Shown: in pieces, positions 8,742 through 18,134 of the stretch
How the letters are laid out: each line of letters starts with the position of its first letter
How positions within the stretch are numbered: position 1 is the stretch's first letter
Assembly (NCBI RefSeq): GCF_024347455.1
Contig: NZ_AP025484.1
Coordinates: 248,001 to 312,000, forward strand
DNA: 64,000 bases
Origin: Vibrio echinoideorum
GTDB taxonomy: Bacteria > Pseudomonadota > Gammaproteobacteria > Enterobacterales > Vibrionaceae
Reading direction: 5' to 3'
Program-made: the position numbers and the translations under genes
The notes under the pieces: generated by a model
The model's database searches: none
What the model was told of the DNA's origin: nothing
Seen by the model: the letters and a program-made list of their open reading frames with translations, nothing else

Positions 8742-9578
8742 ATGGAAGACAAGCAATTACTTGCCGCGCTACAACAAAATCCTGTCCTCGATTTATACCA
8801 GTTATTCCAAGAAGTCGGTCAAAACCACTCTTTATATGCTTTATTAGAGCGATTATCTTCCCTTAAAGAACAGCATCAATTGAATACTCGTCTTAGCCCT
8901 TTCAAGCCTCACATTGAAGGATTATTGGCTCAATTCGATAGCACCACGTCTGATAGTGAAATCCTCGAATCGGTCGCAATCCAGTCTGAGATTCAACAGC
9001 GAGGCCACAGCATGAGTCGCTACATCATGACATCAGATAATCACCGTCATTTTTCGCCAAAAGCGGATCTAGTCGTGTTTGGTGATTCGATCACTGAATG
9101 GGCTCCGTGGGCGGATATTTTCCGTGATGTCTCAATGGTCAACCGTGGCCTTGCGGGCGATACCACAACGGGCATGTTGCGCCGTATTGATACCACGTTG
9201 AACGTGAAGCCAAAGCTGGTGTGTTTTATGGCGGGAATTAACGATCTTGCACAAGGTTACAGCGTTGATCATATCTACCAAAACTATGTTGAGATACTGA
9301 CAACATGGAGAGCTCAAGGTATTACTGTTCTTGTTCAATCAACGCTGCACGTAGGCAATAAACTACAAGGGTTGAATCCTCAAGTTTCAGAACTCAATAA
9401 AAGACTACAGGCTTATTGCCAACAACATGATATCGAGTTTTTGGATGTAAACCGTGTGCTAGCACCGAATCAATTACTATCCAATGAATACAGTTGTGAT
9501 GACTTGCATTTGAATGCCAAGGCTTATCAAGTTTGGGCTGAGATTCTCCAACCTAAGATAGAAGCGTTATTAAAATAA
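8742..9578 (+). CDS. SGNH/GDSL-family hydrolase
   Basis: This 278-residue cytoplasmic-type protein without a signal peptide has all SGNH blocks: GDSITEW with nucleophile S116, NRGLAGDT (G138), AGIND with N167, and DDLHLN giving the D253/H256 pair. The first 100 residues are a helical extension not needed by the fold. GDSL enzymes hydrolyse esters of lipids, sugars or acyl groups. The ATG is overlapped by the inverted repeat at 8669-8740. The substrate is not apparent from the context. Confidence 0.88.
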   Translation: MEDKQLLAALQQNPVLDLYQLFQEVGQNHSLYALLERLSSLKEQHQLNTRLSPFKPHIEGLLAQFDSTTSDSEILESVAIQSEIQQRGHSMSRYIMTSDNHRHFSPKADLVVFGDSITEWAPWADIFRDVSMVNRGLAGDTTTGMLRRIDTTLNVKPKLVCFMAGINDLAQGYSVDHIYQNYVEILTTWRAQGITVLVQSTLHVGNKLQGLNPQVSELNKRLQAYCQQHDIEFLDVNRVLAPNQLLSNEYSCDDLHLNAKAYQVWAEILQPKIEALLK

Positions 9579-9594
9579 ACTCGCTCAGGTAACG

Positions 9595-9658
9595 GATTAG
9601 ATAGCTGATTAGATAAGTGATTAAATAGTTAAACAGTTAAACAGTTAAATAGTTAAGT
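9595..9658. repeat. Short tandem repeats (12-bp then 8-bp units)
   Basis: Between the hydrolase and dgcR, three degenerate 12-base units (GATTAGATAGCT, GATTAGATAAGT, GATTAAATAGTT) run into four 8-base units (AGTTAAAC twice, AGTTAAAT, AGTTAAGT). There is no coding potential. Confidence 0.8.
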
Positions 9659-9678
9659 GAACCCAAAAGGACATTGAT

Positions 9679-10569
9679 TTGAACCTAAGACAGTTGGAAG
9701 TCTTTTACGCCATCATGCAAACTGGCACCGTATCTGGAGCCGCACGTAATCTGCATGTGTCACAACCTAACGTGACGCGTATTCTGGCGCACACAGAGCA
9801 ACAACTCGGCTTCGGTTTATTCGAGCGTGTTAAAGGGCGCTTAGTACCAACAGTTGAAGCGAAAACTTTGTTACCGGAAGCGGAGAAAGTCTACCAACAA
9901 CTGGGTCAATTTCGTTCTTTGACCAACAAAGTCAAGCAAGGCCATCAGCACCTGCGTATTGGTGCACCACCGATTCTGGCGACCAAATTACTTACGCCAG
10001 TGATTGCCAAAATGTCTCGTGAGCAAGAGCTCTCTTTTGAGTTACTGACTGCCAACCGCGATGAACTCTGTGCAGGGCTGTTAAAACATGAGTTAGATAT
10101 CGCTATCACGTTTGGCGATGAAGCGCCGCCTGCCATACTAAATGAAACGCTCTTAACCGAATCACTCAAGGTTTTGGCTCCTTCCAATACGGTTGATCAT
10201 TTACCCGTCGAATTAACCCTCGATGATCTGATCAATTATCCGTTGCCAATCATCGGGCTCGATAGCCGTGACCCATTAGGGCTGCTGTTACATCAAAGCC
10301 TTATTGCGCGAGATGCGCATTATCACCATCCGATATCTGTACGTGGATACAGCGCGGCTGCGGAACTGGTGAAGCACCAAGCAGGGTTTGCGATTGTGGA
10401 TCCGTGGACGGCGGGGCAGTATCAAAATGACGACTCGGTTTGTGTGTTGTCACTACAGCCGGATATACCATTCTCGGTATCGATGCTTTGCGCAGAGCAC
10501 ACCCCTCAGTCGATTTCCGTTAAGCAATTTATCGCTTCATTGAAGAGCCATACTCACCCTATAACTTAA
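9679..10569 (+). CDS. dgcR: LysR-family regulator DgcR of D-glutamate catabolism
   Basis: This 296-residue LysR regulator has a helix-turn-helix around TVSGAARNLHVSQPNVTRIL and an effector domain. It starts with TTG, eight bases after AAAGG. It is directly followed on the same strand by dgcN and dgcA. In the DgcN-DgcA pathway described in marine Proteobacteria, a LysR protein DgcR activates the two enzyme genes in response to D-glutamate. The symbol rests on this gene order and protein class rather than on a residue-level match. Confidence 0.75.
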   Translation: MNLRQLEVFYAIMQTGTVSGAARNLHVSQPNVTRILAHTEQQLGFGLFERVKGRLVPTVEAKTLLPEAEKVYQQLGQFRSLTNKVKQGHQHLRIGAPPILATKLLTPVIAKMSREQELSFELLTANRDELCAGLLKHELDIAITFGDEAPPAILNETLLTESLKVLAPSNTVDHLPVELTLDDLINYPLPIIGLDSRDPLGLLLHQSLIARDAHYHHPISVRGYSAAAELVKHQAGFAIVDPWTAGQYQNDDSVCVLSLQPDIPFSVSMLCAEHTPQSISVKQFIASLKSHTHPIT

Positions 10570-10576
10570 GGTTATA
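10560..10576. promoter_or_regulatory. Inverted repeat at the end of dgcR, possible DgcR operator
   Basis: TATAAC-ttaag-GTTATA is a perfect 6-base dyad overlapping the dgcR stop codon, about 85 bases upstream of dgcN. Its size and dyad shape would suit a LysR site, but nothing else supports the assignment. Confidence 0.3.
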
Positions 10577-10660
10577 GGCTCGCCATAAATAGGTATTCGG
10601 CAGCTACCAATTTCTTAATTAAAGTAAATCCATACAAGGACTTATTAATTAGGAACGCTC

Positions 10661-11686
10661 ATGTCTATCGCTCAACCTTACCTTCTTTTTCTTGGGGATG
10701 TTACTGACCCACTCGCCGCAAAAACAGCTCGCGGTATTCACAAATGGCGACCAGAAATCTGTCTAGGCCAACTGCGTTTAACTGGCGATACCGTTTCACT
10801 CGGCTTAACGGACATGACGTTGCAAGAGACGCAAGCGCAGGGGGCGAAAACGCTAGTGATTGGCACGGCAAACTCTGGTGGCGTTATTCCTGACTCATGG
10901 CAGTCAACCTTAATGGCAGCTGCAGAAATGGGATTTGAGATTGCATCTGGCATGCACCAACGATTGAGTGAATTTTCACCGCTTGCTGACATGCAGCAAC
11001 AAGGATTGACTAAGCTTCATGATGTACGCCATTTTGAAGGTGATCTCAAGGTAGGCAACGGTAAGCCTCGTCAAGGTAAGCGTCTTCTTACGGTCGGAAC
11101 GGATTGTTCAGTCGGTAAAATGTTCTCGGCATTAGCCATTGAAAAGTCGCTTAAAGAAGCGGGTACATCAGCTCAGTTTAAAGCGACAGGGCAGACAGGT
11201 ATTTTGATTGAAGGCTGCGGTATTTCGATTGATGCCGTCGTCGCAGATTTTATCTCTGGCGCGGTTGAAGCGATTAGCCCCGATTTTACCGACCATGATT
11301 GGGATATCATTGAAGGGCAAGGTTCATTGTTCAATCCGTCTTTTGCTGGTGTAAGTTTGGGCCTTTTACATGGCGCGCAAGCCGATGCCTTGGTATTGTG
11401 CCATGAAGTTGGAAGGCCACATATTCGCAATCTGCCACACGCGCAACTGCCAAGTATTGAACAGACTATTGAAGCTAACTTGCAAGCGGCGCGATTGACT
11501 AACCCAGATGCGAAACTATTTGGTATCTGTTTGAACACCTCGTCGATTAGCGTTGAAGATGCTGCGGCATTGTGCCAAGAATGGACCACACTATATCAAG
11601 TACCCGTGACGGACCCTGTGCGTTTTGGTGTACAACACATTACGAATCATTTGCGACTTCATCATTTCTACGTTTCCATTTGTTAA
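10661..11686 (+). CDS. dgcN: D-glutamate N-acetyltransferase DgcN (DUF1611)
   Basis: This 341-residue DUF1611 protein has a P-loop-like motif GTDCSVGKM at residues 146-154 and the conserved EGQGSLFNPSFAGVSLGLL region. In the recently described pathway, DgcN acetylates D-glutamate to N-acetyl-D-glutamate, which DgcA then epimerises to the L form that feeds ordinary glutamate metabolism. The gene order dgcR-dgcN-dgcA supports this identity. dgcA begins 24 bases after its stop, so the two are probably one transcript. The protein is cytoplasmic with no signal peptide. Confidence 0.85.
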   Translation: MSIAQPYLLFLGDVTDPLAAKTARGIHKWRPEICLGQLRLTGDTVSLGLTDMTLQETQAQGAKTLVIGTANSGGVIPDSWQSTLMAAAEMGFEIASGMHQRLSEFSPLADMQQQGLTKLHDVRHFEGDLKVGNGKPRQGKRLLTVGTDCSVGKMFSALAIEKSLKEAGTSAQFKATGQTGILIEGCGISIDAVVADFISGAVEAISPDFTDHDWDIIEGQGSLFNPSFAGVSLGLLHGAQADALVLCHEVGRPHIRNLPHAQLPSIEQTIEANLQAARLTNPDAKLFGICLNTSSISVEDAAALCQEWTTLYQVPVTDPVRFGVQHITNHLRLHHFYVSIC

Positions 11687-11710
11687 AGCGAACATCAACC
11701 GAGTGAAATT

Positions 11711-12697
11711 ATGAAGATTACAGCAGAACCCATTACTATCGCGATGCAAACGCCGTTTCGCATCTCTCGCGGCAGCCGAACAGAGTGTCATGTTGTTCGT
11801 GTTCACATCGAACACGACGGCAAACAAGCTCAAGGGGAATGTACCCCCTACCCACGATATGGTGAGTCGTCGGAGTCTGTGTTAGCACAAATCCAACAAG
11901 CGTCTAGTGCGCTTGAAGCGATGTTTGAGCGAGGCATTACCGATTCCGCAGAGCTAAGAGATCATCTTCAGTCTTTATTGACTGGAGGGGCAGCGCGAAA
12001 TGCTGTCGATTGTGCGCTTTGGGAACTTGAAGCCAAACAACATGACCAGGTCTTCCCGAATAGCCTGTTTGAGCTGCCAACGCAAATCATCACCGCGATG
12101 ACTGTCTCAATTGGTACGCCAGAAGCGATGGCGACCCAAGCGCGAGATTATGTCGCAAACGGCGCAAAACTGCTGAAAGTGAAACTTGATGGTGAGCAAG
12201 TGGTGGAGCGTGTTCGCGCAGTCCGAGAAGTTGCGGAAGGTGTGACAATTGTATTGGATGCCAATGAAGCGTGGACAGGGTTGAATCTCGAAGAATTGTT
12301 TAACCAACTGACTGAATTTGATATTGCTATGATCGAACAGCCTCTGCCACAACAGCATGATGCATCATTGGCACACATCAAGCACCCGATTCCACTTTGT
12401 GCTGATGAAAGCTGTCATACCACTTCGCAACTTTCATCGTTGTTAGGCAAGTATGAGATGGTTAACATCAAGCTAGATAAAACCGGTGGTTTGACCGAAG
12501 CCTTGGTACTTGCTGAACAAGCTCAAAAGCTTGGCTTTACTCTGATGTCTGGTTGCATGCTCGGCACCTCATTGGCGATGCGCGCAGCACTACCTATTGC
12601 GGTTCAATCTGAGATTGTCGACCTTGATGGTCCGGTGTTACTTGGGCAAGATGTTACGCCAGCTTTAACTTATCGAGATGGGATGATCATTATCTAA
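11711..12697 (+). CDS. dgcA: N-acetyl-D-glutamate racemase/epimerase DgcA (enolase superfamily)
   Basis: This 328-residue enolase-superfamily enzyme is of the muconate-lactonizing/dipeptide-epimerase subgroup. The acid-base lysines are K156 and K158 in LLKVKLDG on one face and K254 in NIKLDKTGG on the other. Metal ligands are D183 (VLDANEAW), E209 (IEQPL) and D232 (CADES). Such two-lysine sites catalyse 1,1-proton transfer, that is epimerisation. Next to dgcN, the expected reaction is N-acetyl-D-glutamate to N-acetyl-L-glutamate. A terminator follows at 12742-12774. Confidence 0.87.
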   Translation: MKITAEPITIAMQTPFRISRGSRTECHVVRVHIEHDGKQAQGECTPYPRYGESSESVLAQIQQASSALEAMFERGITDSAELRDHLQSLLTGGAARNAVDCALWELEAKQHDQVFPNSLFELPTQIITAMTVSIGTPEAMATQARDYVANGAKLLKVKLDGEQVVERVRAVREVAEGVTIVLDANEAWTGLNLEELFNQLTEFDIAMIEQPLPQQHDASLAHIKHPIPLCADESCHTTSQLSSLLGKYEMVNIKLDKTGGLTEALVLAEQAQKLGFTLMSGCMLGTSLAMRAALPIAVQSEIVDLDGPVLLGQDVTPALTYRDGMIII

Positions 12698-12741
12698 GAT
12701 CGTTCAGTTTCGGCTAGTTGATGGACATGACATAATAAATG

Positions 12742-12774
12742 AAATCGCATCAGTGAAAGCTTGTGCGATTTTTT
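12742..12774 (+). terminator. Intrinsic terminator after dgcA
   Basis: The stem AAATCGCA / TGCGATTT with a 14-base loop is followed by a T-run. The rest of the gap (12775-13090) is AT-rich and should hold the promoter of the sensor kinase; no other structure was seen. Confidence 0.65.
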
Positions 12775-13090
12775 AGATCTCTAAACCTTAACTTATTAAA
12801 TAATCAAAGATTTTCCCTGATTGATTGAGAGTACTATTCGTATAATTTAAGGGCTTATTGATAAACTAATCACGTTTCTGTCGGTGGGGTCACTTTCTAT
12901 TATCGCAAAACAGACAACCTAAGCTTTATAAAATAATTGTTATGATATCTTATGTAAAATGTTAATGATTACTCTTCATTTAATAGTTTCACTAAAGCTA
13001 TCTGATGTGAGGTTGAGTAAGGTGTAAGCCCTAACTATTTGAATCACTGGCTAATTCATATTGGTTTTTGATGAGAATAAGGTGGGGCGA

Positions 13091-15055
13091 GTGAGTAGTC
13101 ATGTCTCCAAAGCAATAGAGAATAAGGACAGTTTCGAACGCCCGTTTTCGATCAAAATTCCACGCCGAAAGTGGTTTGGTTGGAAAGGCATTGAACTACG
13201 GTTAGTGTTGGCATTAGCTATGCTATCAATGACCACTATCTTCCTTTCCGTGGTTTCAAGCTTCACTTTTGATGATTTAAACCAACGCCTTGTCGAGTTA
13301 AAAGAAAGTGAAATTCCTGCCTTAGATAATGCCGCCCGCCTCAATGATATGGTGCGAGTGATTATCACAACGTCGTCCCAACTCAGTGGCGCAGAATCCA
13401 ATTTAGAACGTAAACAGGCGATGCTAAAAATTGAAGGTGCTATTTCAGAAATGAACAGCGTCATGGTTCAATTTCCTGATTATCACTCCTATTTTAAAGA
13501 TCTTATTGCTCAAGTTAATAACAGCCTTAGCTTGTTGTATCAAAGTGAAATTGAGTCAGAACAGCTTAATCGAGAACTTCGTAATTTGCTTGAGGGCTTT
13601 TATCCTCTGTTGCAGCAAGCGAGTGATTCACTTGATCGTTTACCTGAGTCAGCCAAAACTCAAATCCAGTACACACAGTTAAAGTCTTTACTTTATTACC
13701 AATTAGGTTTGGTCGAAAAGCTGTATAACGACTCCAGTTTTAATGAGTTGGATTACACCAGCTACCGACTAGAGCAAGTAGGTGAAGAGTGGTGGCAACT
13801 CTGGGTCAGTGGGGATCTGAGACGTGACTTCCCAAAATTAGATCATCAATTAACCGTTATTTATAACCTTGCATCTAGCGACAGCAGTTTGTATGAACTC
13901 AAGAACAAAGCGCTCGATCATCTTTATCAAGAACAGTACTTTCTGCAAAATAGTCGTGAGCACCTGAATCAGCTCACCGTACAAATTGAAAGTAACACCA
14001 GTAAGGTGAACAGCAATATTGATCTGTCGATTCAGCAAGCGCAGCAGTCTTTGCAATCCAACCAACGTCTCTCTCTTTTTCTTTCTTTGTTTAGCGTATT
14101 GGCCGCCGCTGCCATTTCATGGTTCTACGTGCGAAAGAGTATTTTAGAAAGGCTGTTACAGCTGAAAGACAACATGTTTGCCATATCTACCGGCCATTTA
14201 GATACCGAAGTGTCCATTCGTGGCAAAGACGAAGTGACGCAAATGGCCAAGTACCTAAAGGTGTTCCAAACCACGGCCAAAATCGTTAAGCAAACCAATC
14301 GCAAATTAGAGGCTGAGGTTGAAGAACGAACCTTAGCAGAAGCCAAACTACGTGTTACTCAAGACGAATTAGTTCAAGCGGGAAAACTGGCCGCGTTGGG
14401 GCAGTTAAGTGTCGGGATCACTCACGAGATCAATCAACCTCTGACTGCCGTGAATAGCCATGTTCGAAGTGCTCAGCTTTGGTTAGGCAAACAAAGGCCA
14501 GACAGGGCGGAAGAAAACCTGAAAAAGATCGAGGTTTTGCTAGAAAAAGTAGCAGCGATCACTCGCCACTTGAAAGCGTTCTCGCGTAAGAGCGATGGCA
14601 AGATTGATAATGTGGAATTGGATAGGGTGATTGGTGATGCCATTGATCTCTTTGAAACCAGGCAGAGTACGGTCTCGATTCAGTATTCACCGCAAAGCTG
14701 GCTGATGGTGCGAGCCAACAGCATACGCTTGGAACAGGTACTGGTGAACTTGATCAGTAATGCATTGGATGCTGTTGAACATAAAGGCCAACCTCAACTC
14801 AATATTGCCACGAAAGATCTCACACACACAATTCAGATCTTAGTCAAAGACAATGGATTAGGGATTGCTGAAGAGGATATACCGCATTTGTTTGACCCCT
14901 TTTATACCCGCAAAACAACAGGCAAGGGGCTTGGGCTAGGCTTGTCTATCGCCTACAACATAATAAAAGACTTTGGTGGCTCGATTCACGTGGAATCGAT
15001 TGAACACCAAGGCACAACATTTATCGTCACTTTACCAAAAGGCACAAGCTCATGA
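13091..15055 (+). CDS. DctB-like membrane sensor histidine kinase
   Basis: This kinase of about 654 residues has membrane segments near residues 36-58 and 325-347 bracketing a mostly helical periplasmic sensor. HAMP and coiled-coil segments follow, then a HisKA domain (LSVGITHEINQPLTAV, phospho-His about residue 445) and an HATPase with N-box (NLISNALDAV) and G-boxes (DNGLGIAEED, GKGLGLGLSI). I start it at the in-frame GTG at 13091, because AAGGTGGGG lies just ahead; an upstream TTG at 13061 lacks a ribosome site. It overlaps the response regulator by four bases and surely phosphorylates it. Confidence 0.88.
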   Translation: MSSHVSKAIENKDSFERPFSIKIPRRKWFGWKGIELRLVLALAMLSMTTIFLSVVSSFTFDDLNQRLVELKESEIPALDNAARLNDMVRVIITTSSQLSGAESNLERKQAMLKIEGAISEMNSVMVQFPDYHSYFKDLIAQVNNSLSLLYQSEIESEQLNRELRNLLEGFYPLLQQASDSLDRLPESAKTQIQYTQLKSLLYYQLGLVEKLYNDSSFNELDYTSYRLEQVGEEWWQLWVSGDLRRDFPKLDHQLTVIYNLASSDSSLYELKNKALDHLYQEQYFLQNSREHLNQLTVQIESNTSKVNSNIDLSIQQAQQSLQSNQRLSLFLSLFSVLAAAAISWFYVRKSILERLLQLKDNMFAISTGHLDTEVSIRGKDEVTQMAKYLKVFQTTAKIVKQTNRKLEAEVEERTLAEAKLRVTQDELVQAGKLAALGQLSVGITHEINQPLTAVNSHVRSAQLWLGKQRPDRAEENLKKIEVLLEKVAAITRHLKAFSRKSDGKIDNVELDRVIGDAIDLFETRQSTVSIQYSPQSWLMVRANSIRLEQVLVNLISNALDAVEHKGQPQLNIATKDLTHTIQILVKDNGLGIAEEDIPHLFDPFYTRKTTGKGLGLGLSIAYNIIKDFGGSIHVESIEHQGTTFIVTLPKGTSS

Positions 15056-16404
15056 TTTCAGACAAACACATAGTTCTCATAGACGATGAAATAGATGTCG
15101 TTGAAGCCGTGAGTGAAATGTTAGAGCTGGAAGGTTTTAGCGTCACCACTTTTACTGACCCGAACCTTGGCCTAAAGTCCCTTAAAGCGGACAGTCAGTC
15201 GGTGGTGTTGTGTGATGTACGCATGCCCAAAGTGGATGGGTTGACACTGTTAAGTTCGATTCAACACCGAGCGGCCAATGTTCCTGTGCTGCTGATGAGT
15301 GGTCACGGTGATATTCCGATGGCGATAGAGGCGATGAAGTTGGGTGCATTCGATTTTCTAGAAAAGCCCCTTAATGCGACTGAATTGGTGGAGAAACTCG
15401 ATCTCGCGTTGGCGCAATGCCGGCACAATAGCCATAAAACATCAGGCGATAAAGAGAACATAGATCTATCCATTGAATCCGTGGTGATTGGCCAGTCAAA
15501 AGCGATGGACACCATACGTCAGCAAGTGCTCGCTTTGTCACATACCGGCGTCGATACCATCATTAATGGTGAAACCGGAACGGGTAAAGAGGTGATTGCT
15601 CGTGCTTTGCATCAATTTAGTCGTCGCAAGGCCAAACCGTTTGTGGCGATTAACTGCGGTGGTATGACAGAGAGCATTATTGAAAGTGAGCTGTTTGGTC
15701 ATGAAGCGGGTTCGTTTACCAGTGCCAACAAAAAACGTATTGGCAAAATAGAACAAGCTAATGGTGGCACTTTGTTTCTTGATGAAATTGAGAGCATGCC
15801 GATTGCTGTGCAGATTAAACTGCTGCGCGTGATTCAAGAGCGAATGATCGAGCGTGTTGGCGGTAATGAATTAATACCTGTCGATATCGTGGTTGTAGCA
15901 GCCAGTAAAGCGGATCTCGCACGCCTTAGTGAGTCGGGTGGGTTCAGAGCCGATCTATTCTATCGCTTGAACATTGCGAGCTTAAACCTCCCAGCGCTGC
16001 GCCATAGAAAAGAAGATATTCAGGTACTTTTTCGACACTTTGTAATTCAAGCAAGCCAAAAATATAAGACACGCCCATCAACGATTTATCCTGAACAAAT
16101 ACAGCAGTTATGCCGACACGAATGGCCGGGTAATGTGCGCGAATTGCGTAATGTTGCCGACCGATTTGTGTTGGGTATTGTTGGTGATGGCTTTGATCTG
16201 CAATCACCGATTTGTGAAACCTTGGGTGAAGACTTTGCATTTGAGAAACAGATGGAGCAATACGAAAGAAACGTATTGACCGAAGCCTTAATTGAAAGTG
16301 CAGGCAACATCAATGAGGTTTCAAGCAAGCTGAACCTACCGCGCAAAACGCTTTATCGAAAAATGAAGAAACATCAATTGGATAAAGAAAGTTTCAAGGC
16401 TTAA
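15052..16404 (+). CDS. Sigma-54-dependent response regulator (DctD/NtrC type)
   Basis: The 450 residues hold a receiver domain with phospho-acceptor D55 and K105, an AAA+ domain with Walker A GETGTGKE (173-180) and Walker B TLFLDEIE (about 240-247), and a C-terminal Fis-type helix-turn-helix (SSKLNLPRKTLYRKMKKH). The sigma-54 contact loop, normally GAFTGA, reads GSFTSA (220-225) and keeps the key Thr. It overlaps the kinase gene (ATGA). Two sigma-54 promoters lie downstream, at 16533 and 18135, each with a shared motif about 95 bases upstream. These are its likely targets. Confidence 0.92.
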   Translation: MISDKHIVLIDDEIDVVEAVSEMLELEGFSVTTFTDPNLGLKSLKADSQSVVLCDVRMPKVDGLTLLSSIQHRAANVPVLLMSGHGDIPMAIEAMKLGAFDFLEKPLNATELVEKLDLALAQCRHNSHKTSGDKENIDLSIESVVIGQSKAMDTIRQQVLALSHTGVDTIINGETGTGKEVIARALHQFSRRKAKPFVAINCGGMTESIIESELFGHEAGSFTSANKKRIGKIEQANGGTLFLDEIESMPIAVQIKLLRVIQERMIERVGGNELIPVDIVVVAASKADLARLSESGGFRADLFYRLNIASLNLPALRHRKEDIQVLFRHFVIQASQKYKTRPSTIYPEQIQQLCRHEWPGNVRELRNVADRFVLGIVGDGFDLQSPICETLGEDFAFEKQMEQYERNVLTEALIESAGNINEVSSKLNLPRKTLYRKMKKHQLDKESFKA

Positions 16405-16454
16405 CCGGCTCAGTCGTTTAATGAAAGTAAAAAGTAAAATCACAAGTAAAAGCA

Positions 16455-16472
16455 CAAGACAACAATGACCCA
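16455..16472 (+). promoter_or_regulatory. Putative enhancer site for the sigma-54 response regulator (site 3)
   Basis: CAAGACAACAATGACCCA keeps the right half of the dyad TGGGnCATnnATGnCCCA found upstream of the importer gene. Its centre is about 96 bases upstream of the expected start from the sigma-54 promoter at 16533. Its role is inferred from recurrence and position. Confidence 0.55.
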
Positions 16473-16532
16473 TTTGGTTTAATTACGAATGATGAACTGT
16501 TTCAAGTAATTGTAATAAAAGAGCTTTAACAT

Positions 16533-16549
16533 TTGGCACAATGCGTGCA
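16533..16549 (+). promoter_or_regulatory. Sigma-54 promoter of the glycerophosphodiesterase gene
   Basis: TTGGCACAATGCGTGCA matches the consensus YTGGCACGRNNNTTGCW with two mismatches. The GG (-24) and GC (-12) elements are correctly spaced. It lies 134 bases before the ATG, immediately downstream of a sigma-54 activator gene. Confidence 0.8.
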
Positions 16550-16682
16550 ATCCCTACGTTGTGGCATACGTTCACATGAGGTTATCCGGTGTTTGTCTGA
16601 AGGCAATACTTCCAGTTCAAATACGGAATGATCGAATAAAGGAAATTAGAAAAATAATTGCTTGTTGCAAGGAGATACAAAC

Positions 16683-17903
16683 ATGAAGCAAATACTGAAG
16701 GGTTCTATTGCTCTGATACTAGGCGTTAGCTCAATGACGGCATGGGCCGCTGCAGAGCCTGCAAACTTAGGACCTCGTCCCCTCTTTTTAGTTAACAATA
16801 TGGATGAGAGCCCCTTGAAAACCAAGCTACTGAGTTGTAGCGAAGGACCTTTCCATCGTAGTGATTTTTCTATCGGACACCGTGGCGCTGCAATGCAGTT
16901 TCCTGAGCACACCAAAGAATCCTACTTAGCCGCGATTCAAATGGGCGCGGGTGTCGTCGAGTGTGATGTCACCTTCACGAAAGATCAGGCGTTGGTATGT
17001 CGTCACTCACAAAGTGATCTGCATACAACAACAGATGTATTGGCGCGCCCGGATCTTGCTAAGAAGTGTTCGACTCCATTTAAGCCAGCGAACCTGGCGA
17101 CGGGTGAGGATGCTCAAGCTGAGTGTCGTACTTCTGATTTCACACTTGCGGAATTTAGGACGTTAAAAGGCAAAATGGACGGCGCGAACCCGAAAGCGAC
17201 CACGGTGGAAGAGTACATGAATGGCACTCCGGGCTGGAGAACTGACCTTTACAGCCAGAGTGGGACACTGATGACACACGCTGAAAGCGCGGCGTTGTTT
17301 AAAGAACACGGGGTGAAGGTAACCCCTGAATTGAAATCGGCTGCTGTAGAAATGCCTTTCAATGGCTTTAGCCAAGAGATGTACGCGCAAAAGCTGGTGG
17401 ATGAGTTAAAAGATGCCGGTTTCAAACCTGCTGAAACTTACTTGCAGTCGTTCAACCTTGACGATGTGAAGTACTGGATTAAGGAAACGCCTAAGTTCGG
17501 TAAACAGGCCGTTTATCTTGATGACCGTGTTTATGAGCAAGCGGACTTTGTCGCCTCTGCTGAAAACATGAAAGAGCTACACGACGCTGGTGTGAATATT
17601 ATTGCACCACCTTTGTTTGCTCTGGTTGATTTAGACGAGAAAAACGAACTGGTTGCGTCAAACTACGCGAAATTGGCGAAAGATGCAGATCTCGAGATCA
17701 TCGCATGGACATTAGAGCGCTCAGGCCCACTTGCTCAAGGCGGTGGCTGGTATTACAAGAGCGTGACAGACGGTATCAATAATGATGGCGATATGATGAA
17801 AATGCTCGATGTACTGGCGCAAGACGTGGGTGTGATGGGCGTATTCAGCGATTGGCCTGCAACCGTGACTTACTACGCTAACTGTATGGACAGCGATGCC
17901 TAG
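16683..17903 (+). CDS. Periplasmic glycerophosphodiester phosphodiesterase
   Basis: This 406-residue protein has a signal peptide ([20 protein letters not shown]) and a GDPD-type TIM barrel. Catalytic and metal residues are visible as HRG (H66-R67), the E93/D95 pair in [10 protein letters not shown], and H108 in CRHSQSD. The family splits glycerophosphodiesters to glycerol-3-phosphate and an alcohol. The ATG at 16683 follows GGAG by eight bases and gives a clean signal peptide. It is expressed from a sigma-54 promoter and followed by its own terminator, then by a phosphonate-type importer under a second sigma-54 promoter. Its product or substrate may be what the importer carries (inference). 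Confidence 0.88.
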   Translation: MKQILKGSIALILGVSSMTAWAAAEPANLGPRPLFLVNNMDESPLKTKLLSCSEGPFHRSDFSIGHRGAAMQFPEHTKESYLAAIQMGAGVVECDVTFTKDQALVCRHSQSDLHTTTDVLARPDLAKKCSTPFKPANLATGEDAQAECRTSDFTLAEFRTLKGKMDGANPKATTVEEYMNGTPGWRTDLYSQSGTLMTHAESAALFKEHGVKVTPELKSAAVEMPFNGFSQEMYAQKLVDELKDAGFKPAETYLQSFNLDDVKYWIKETPKFGKQAVYLDDRVYEQADFVASAENMKELHDAGVNIIAPPLFALVDLDEKNELVASNYAKLAKDADLEIIAWTLERSGPLAQGGGWYYKSVTDGINNDGDMMKMLDVLAQDVGVMGVFSDWPATVTYYANCMDSDA

Positions 17904-17986
17904 GCGTTGACGGGCTATCGGTTTTGACTCTTGATCGTTAATCGAATCGTTCAATCAAGAAATAATAAAAGAAAAAGCAGTGAACC

Positions 17987-18010
17987 AAAGAGCCTTCGGG
18001 CTCTTTTTTT
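17987..18010 (+). terminator. Intrinsic terminator after the glycerophosphodiesterase gene
   Basis: AAAGAGCC-ttcg-GGCTCTTT followed by T residues is a strong stem with a stable UUCG tetraloop. It separates the diesterase transcript from the importer operon. Confidence 0.92.
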
Positions 18011-18024
18011 ACCATTAAAATTAC

Positions 18025-18042
18025 TGGGACATAAATGACCCA
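18025..18042 (+). promoter_or_regulatory. Putative enhancer site (site 1), best palindrome
   Basis: TGGGACATAAATGACCCA is an 18-base dyad (TGGGnCATnnATGnCCCA), centred about 128 bases upstream of the expected importer transcription start. It is the most symmetric of three copies of this motif near the two sigma-54 promoters. Confidence 0.6.
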
Positions 18043-18058
18043 AATGTCAGCTTTTGAG

Positions 18059-18076
18059 TTGGACATGAATGACACA
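18059..18076 (+). promoter_or_regulatory. Putative enhancer site (site 2)
   Basis: TTGGACATGAATGACACA is a second copy of the motif, 34 bases after site 1 (about three helical turns). Its centre lies about 94 bases upstream of the expected start, nearly the same distance as site 3 from its own promoter. Confidence 0.55.
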
Positions 18077-18134
18077 AAAGTAATTGTCGAAAATTGAATT
18101 TATATTAACACATTGATTTTAAATGATTTAAAAG

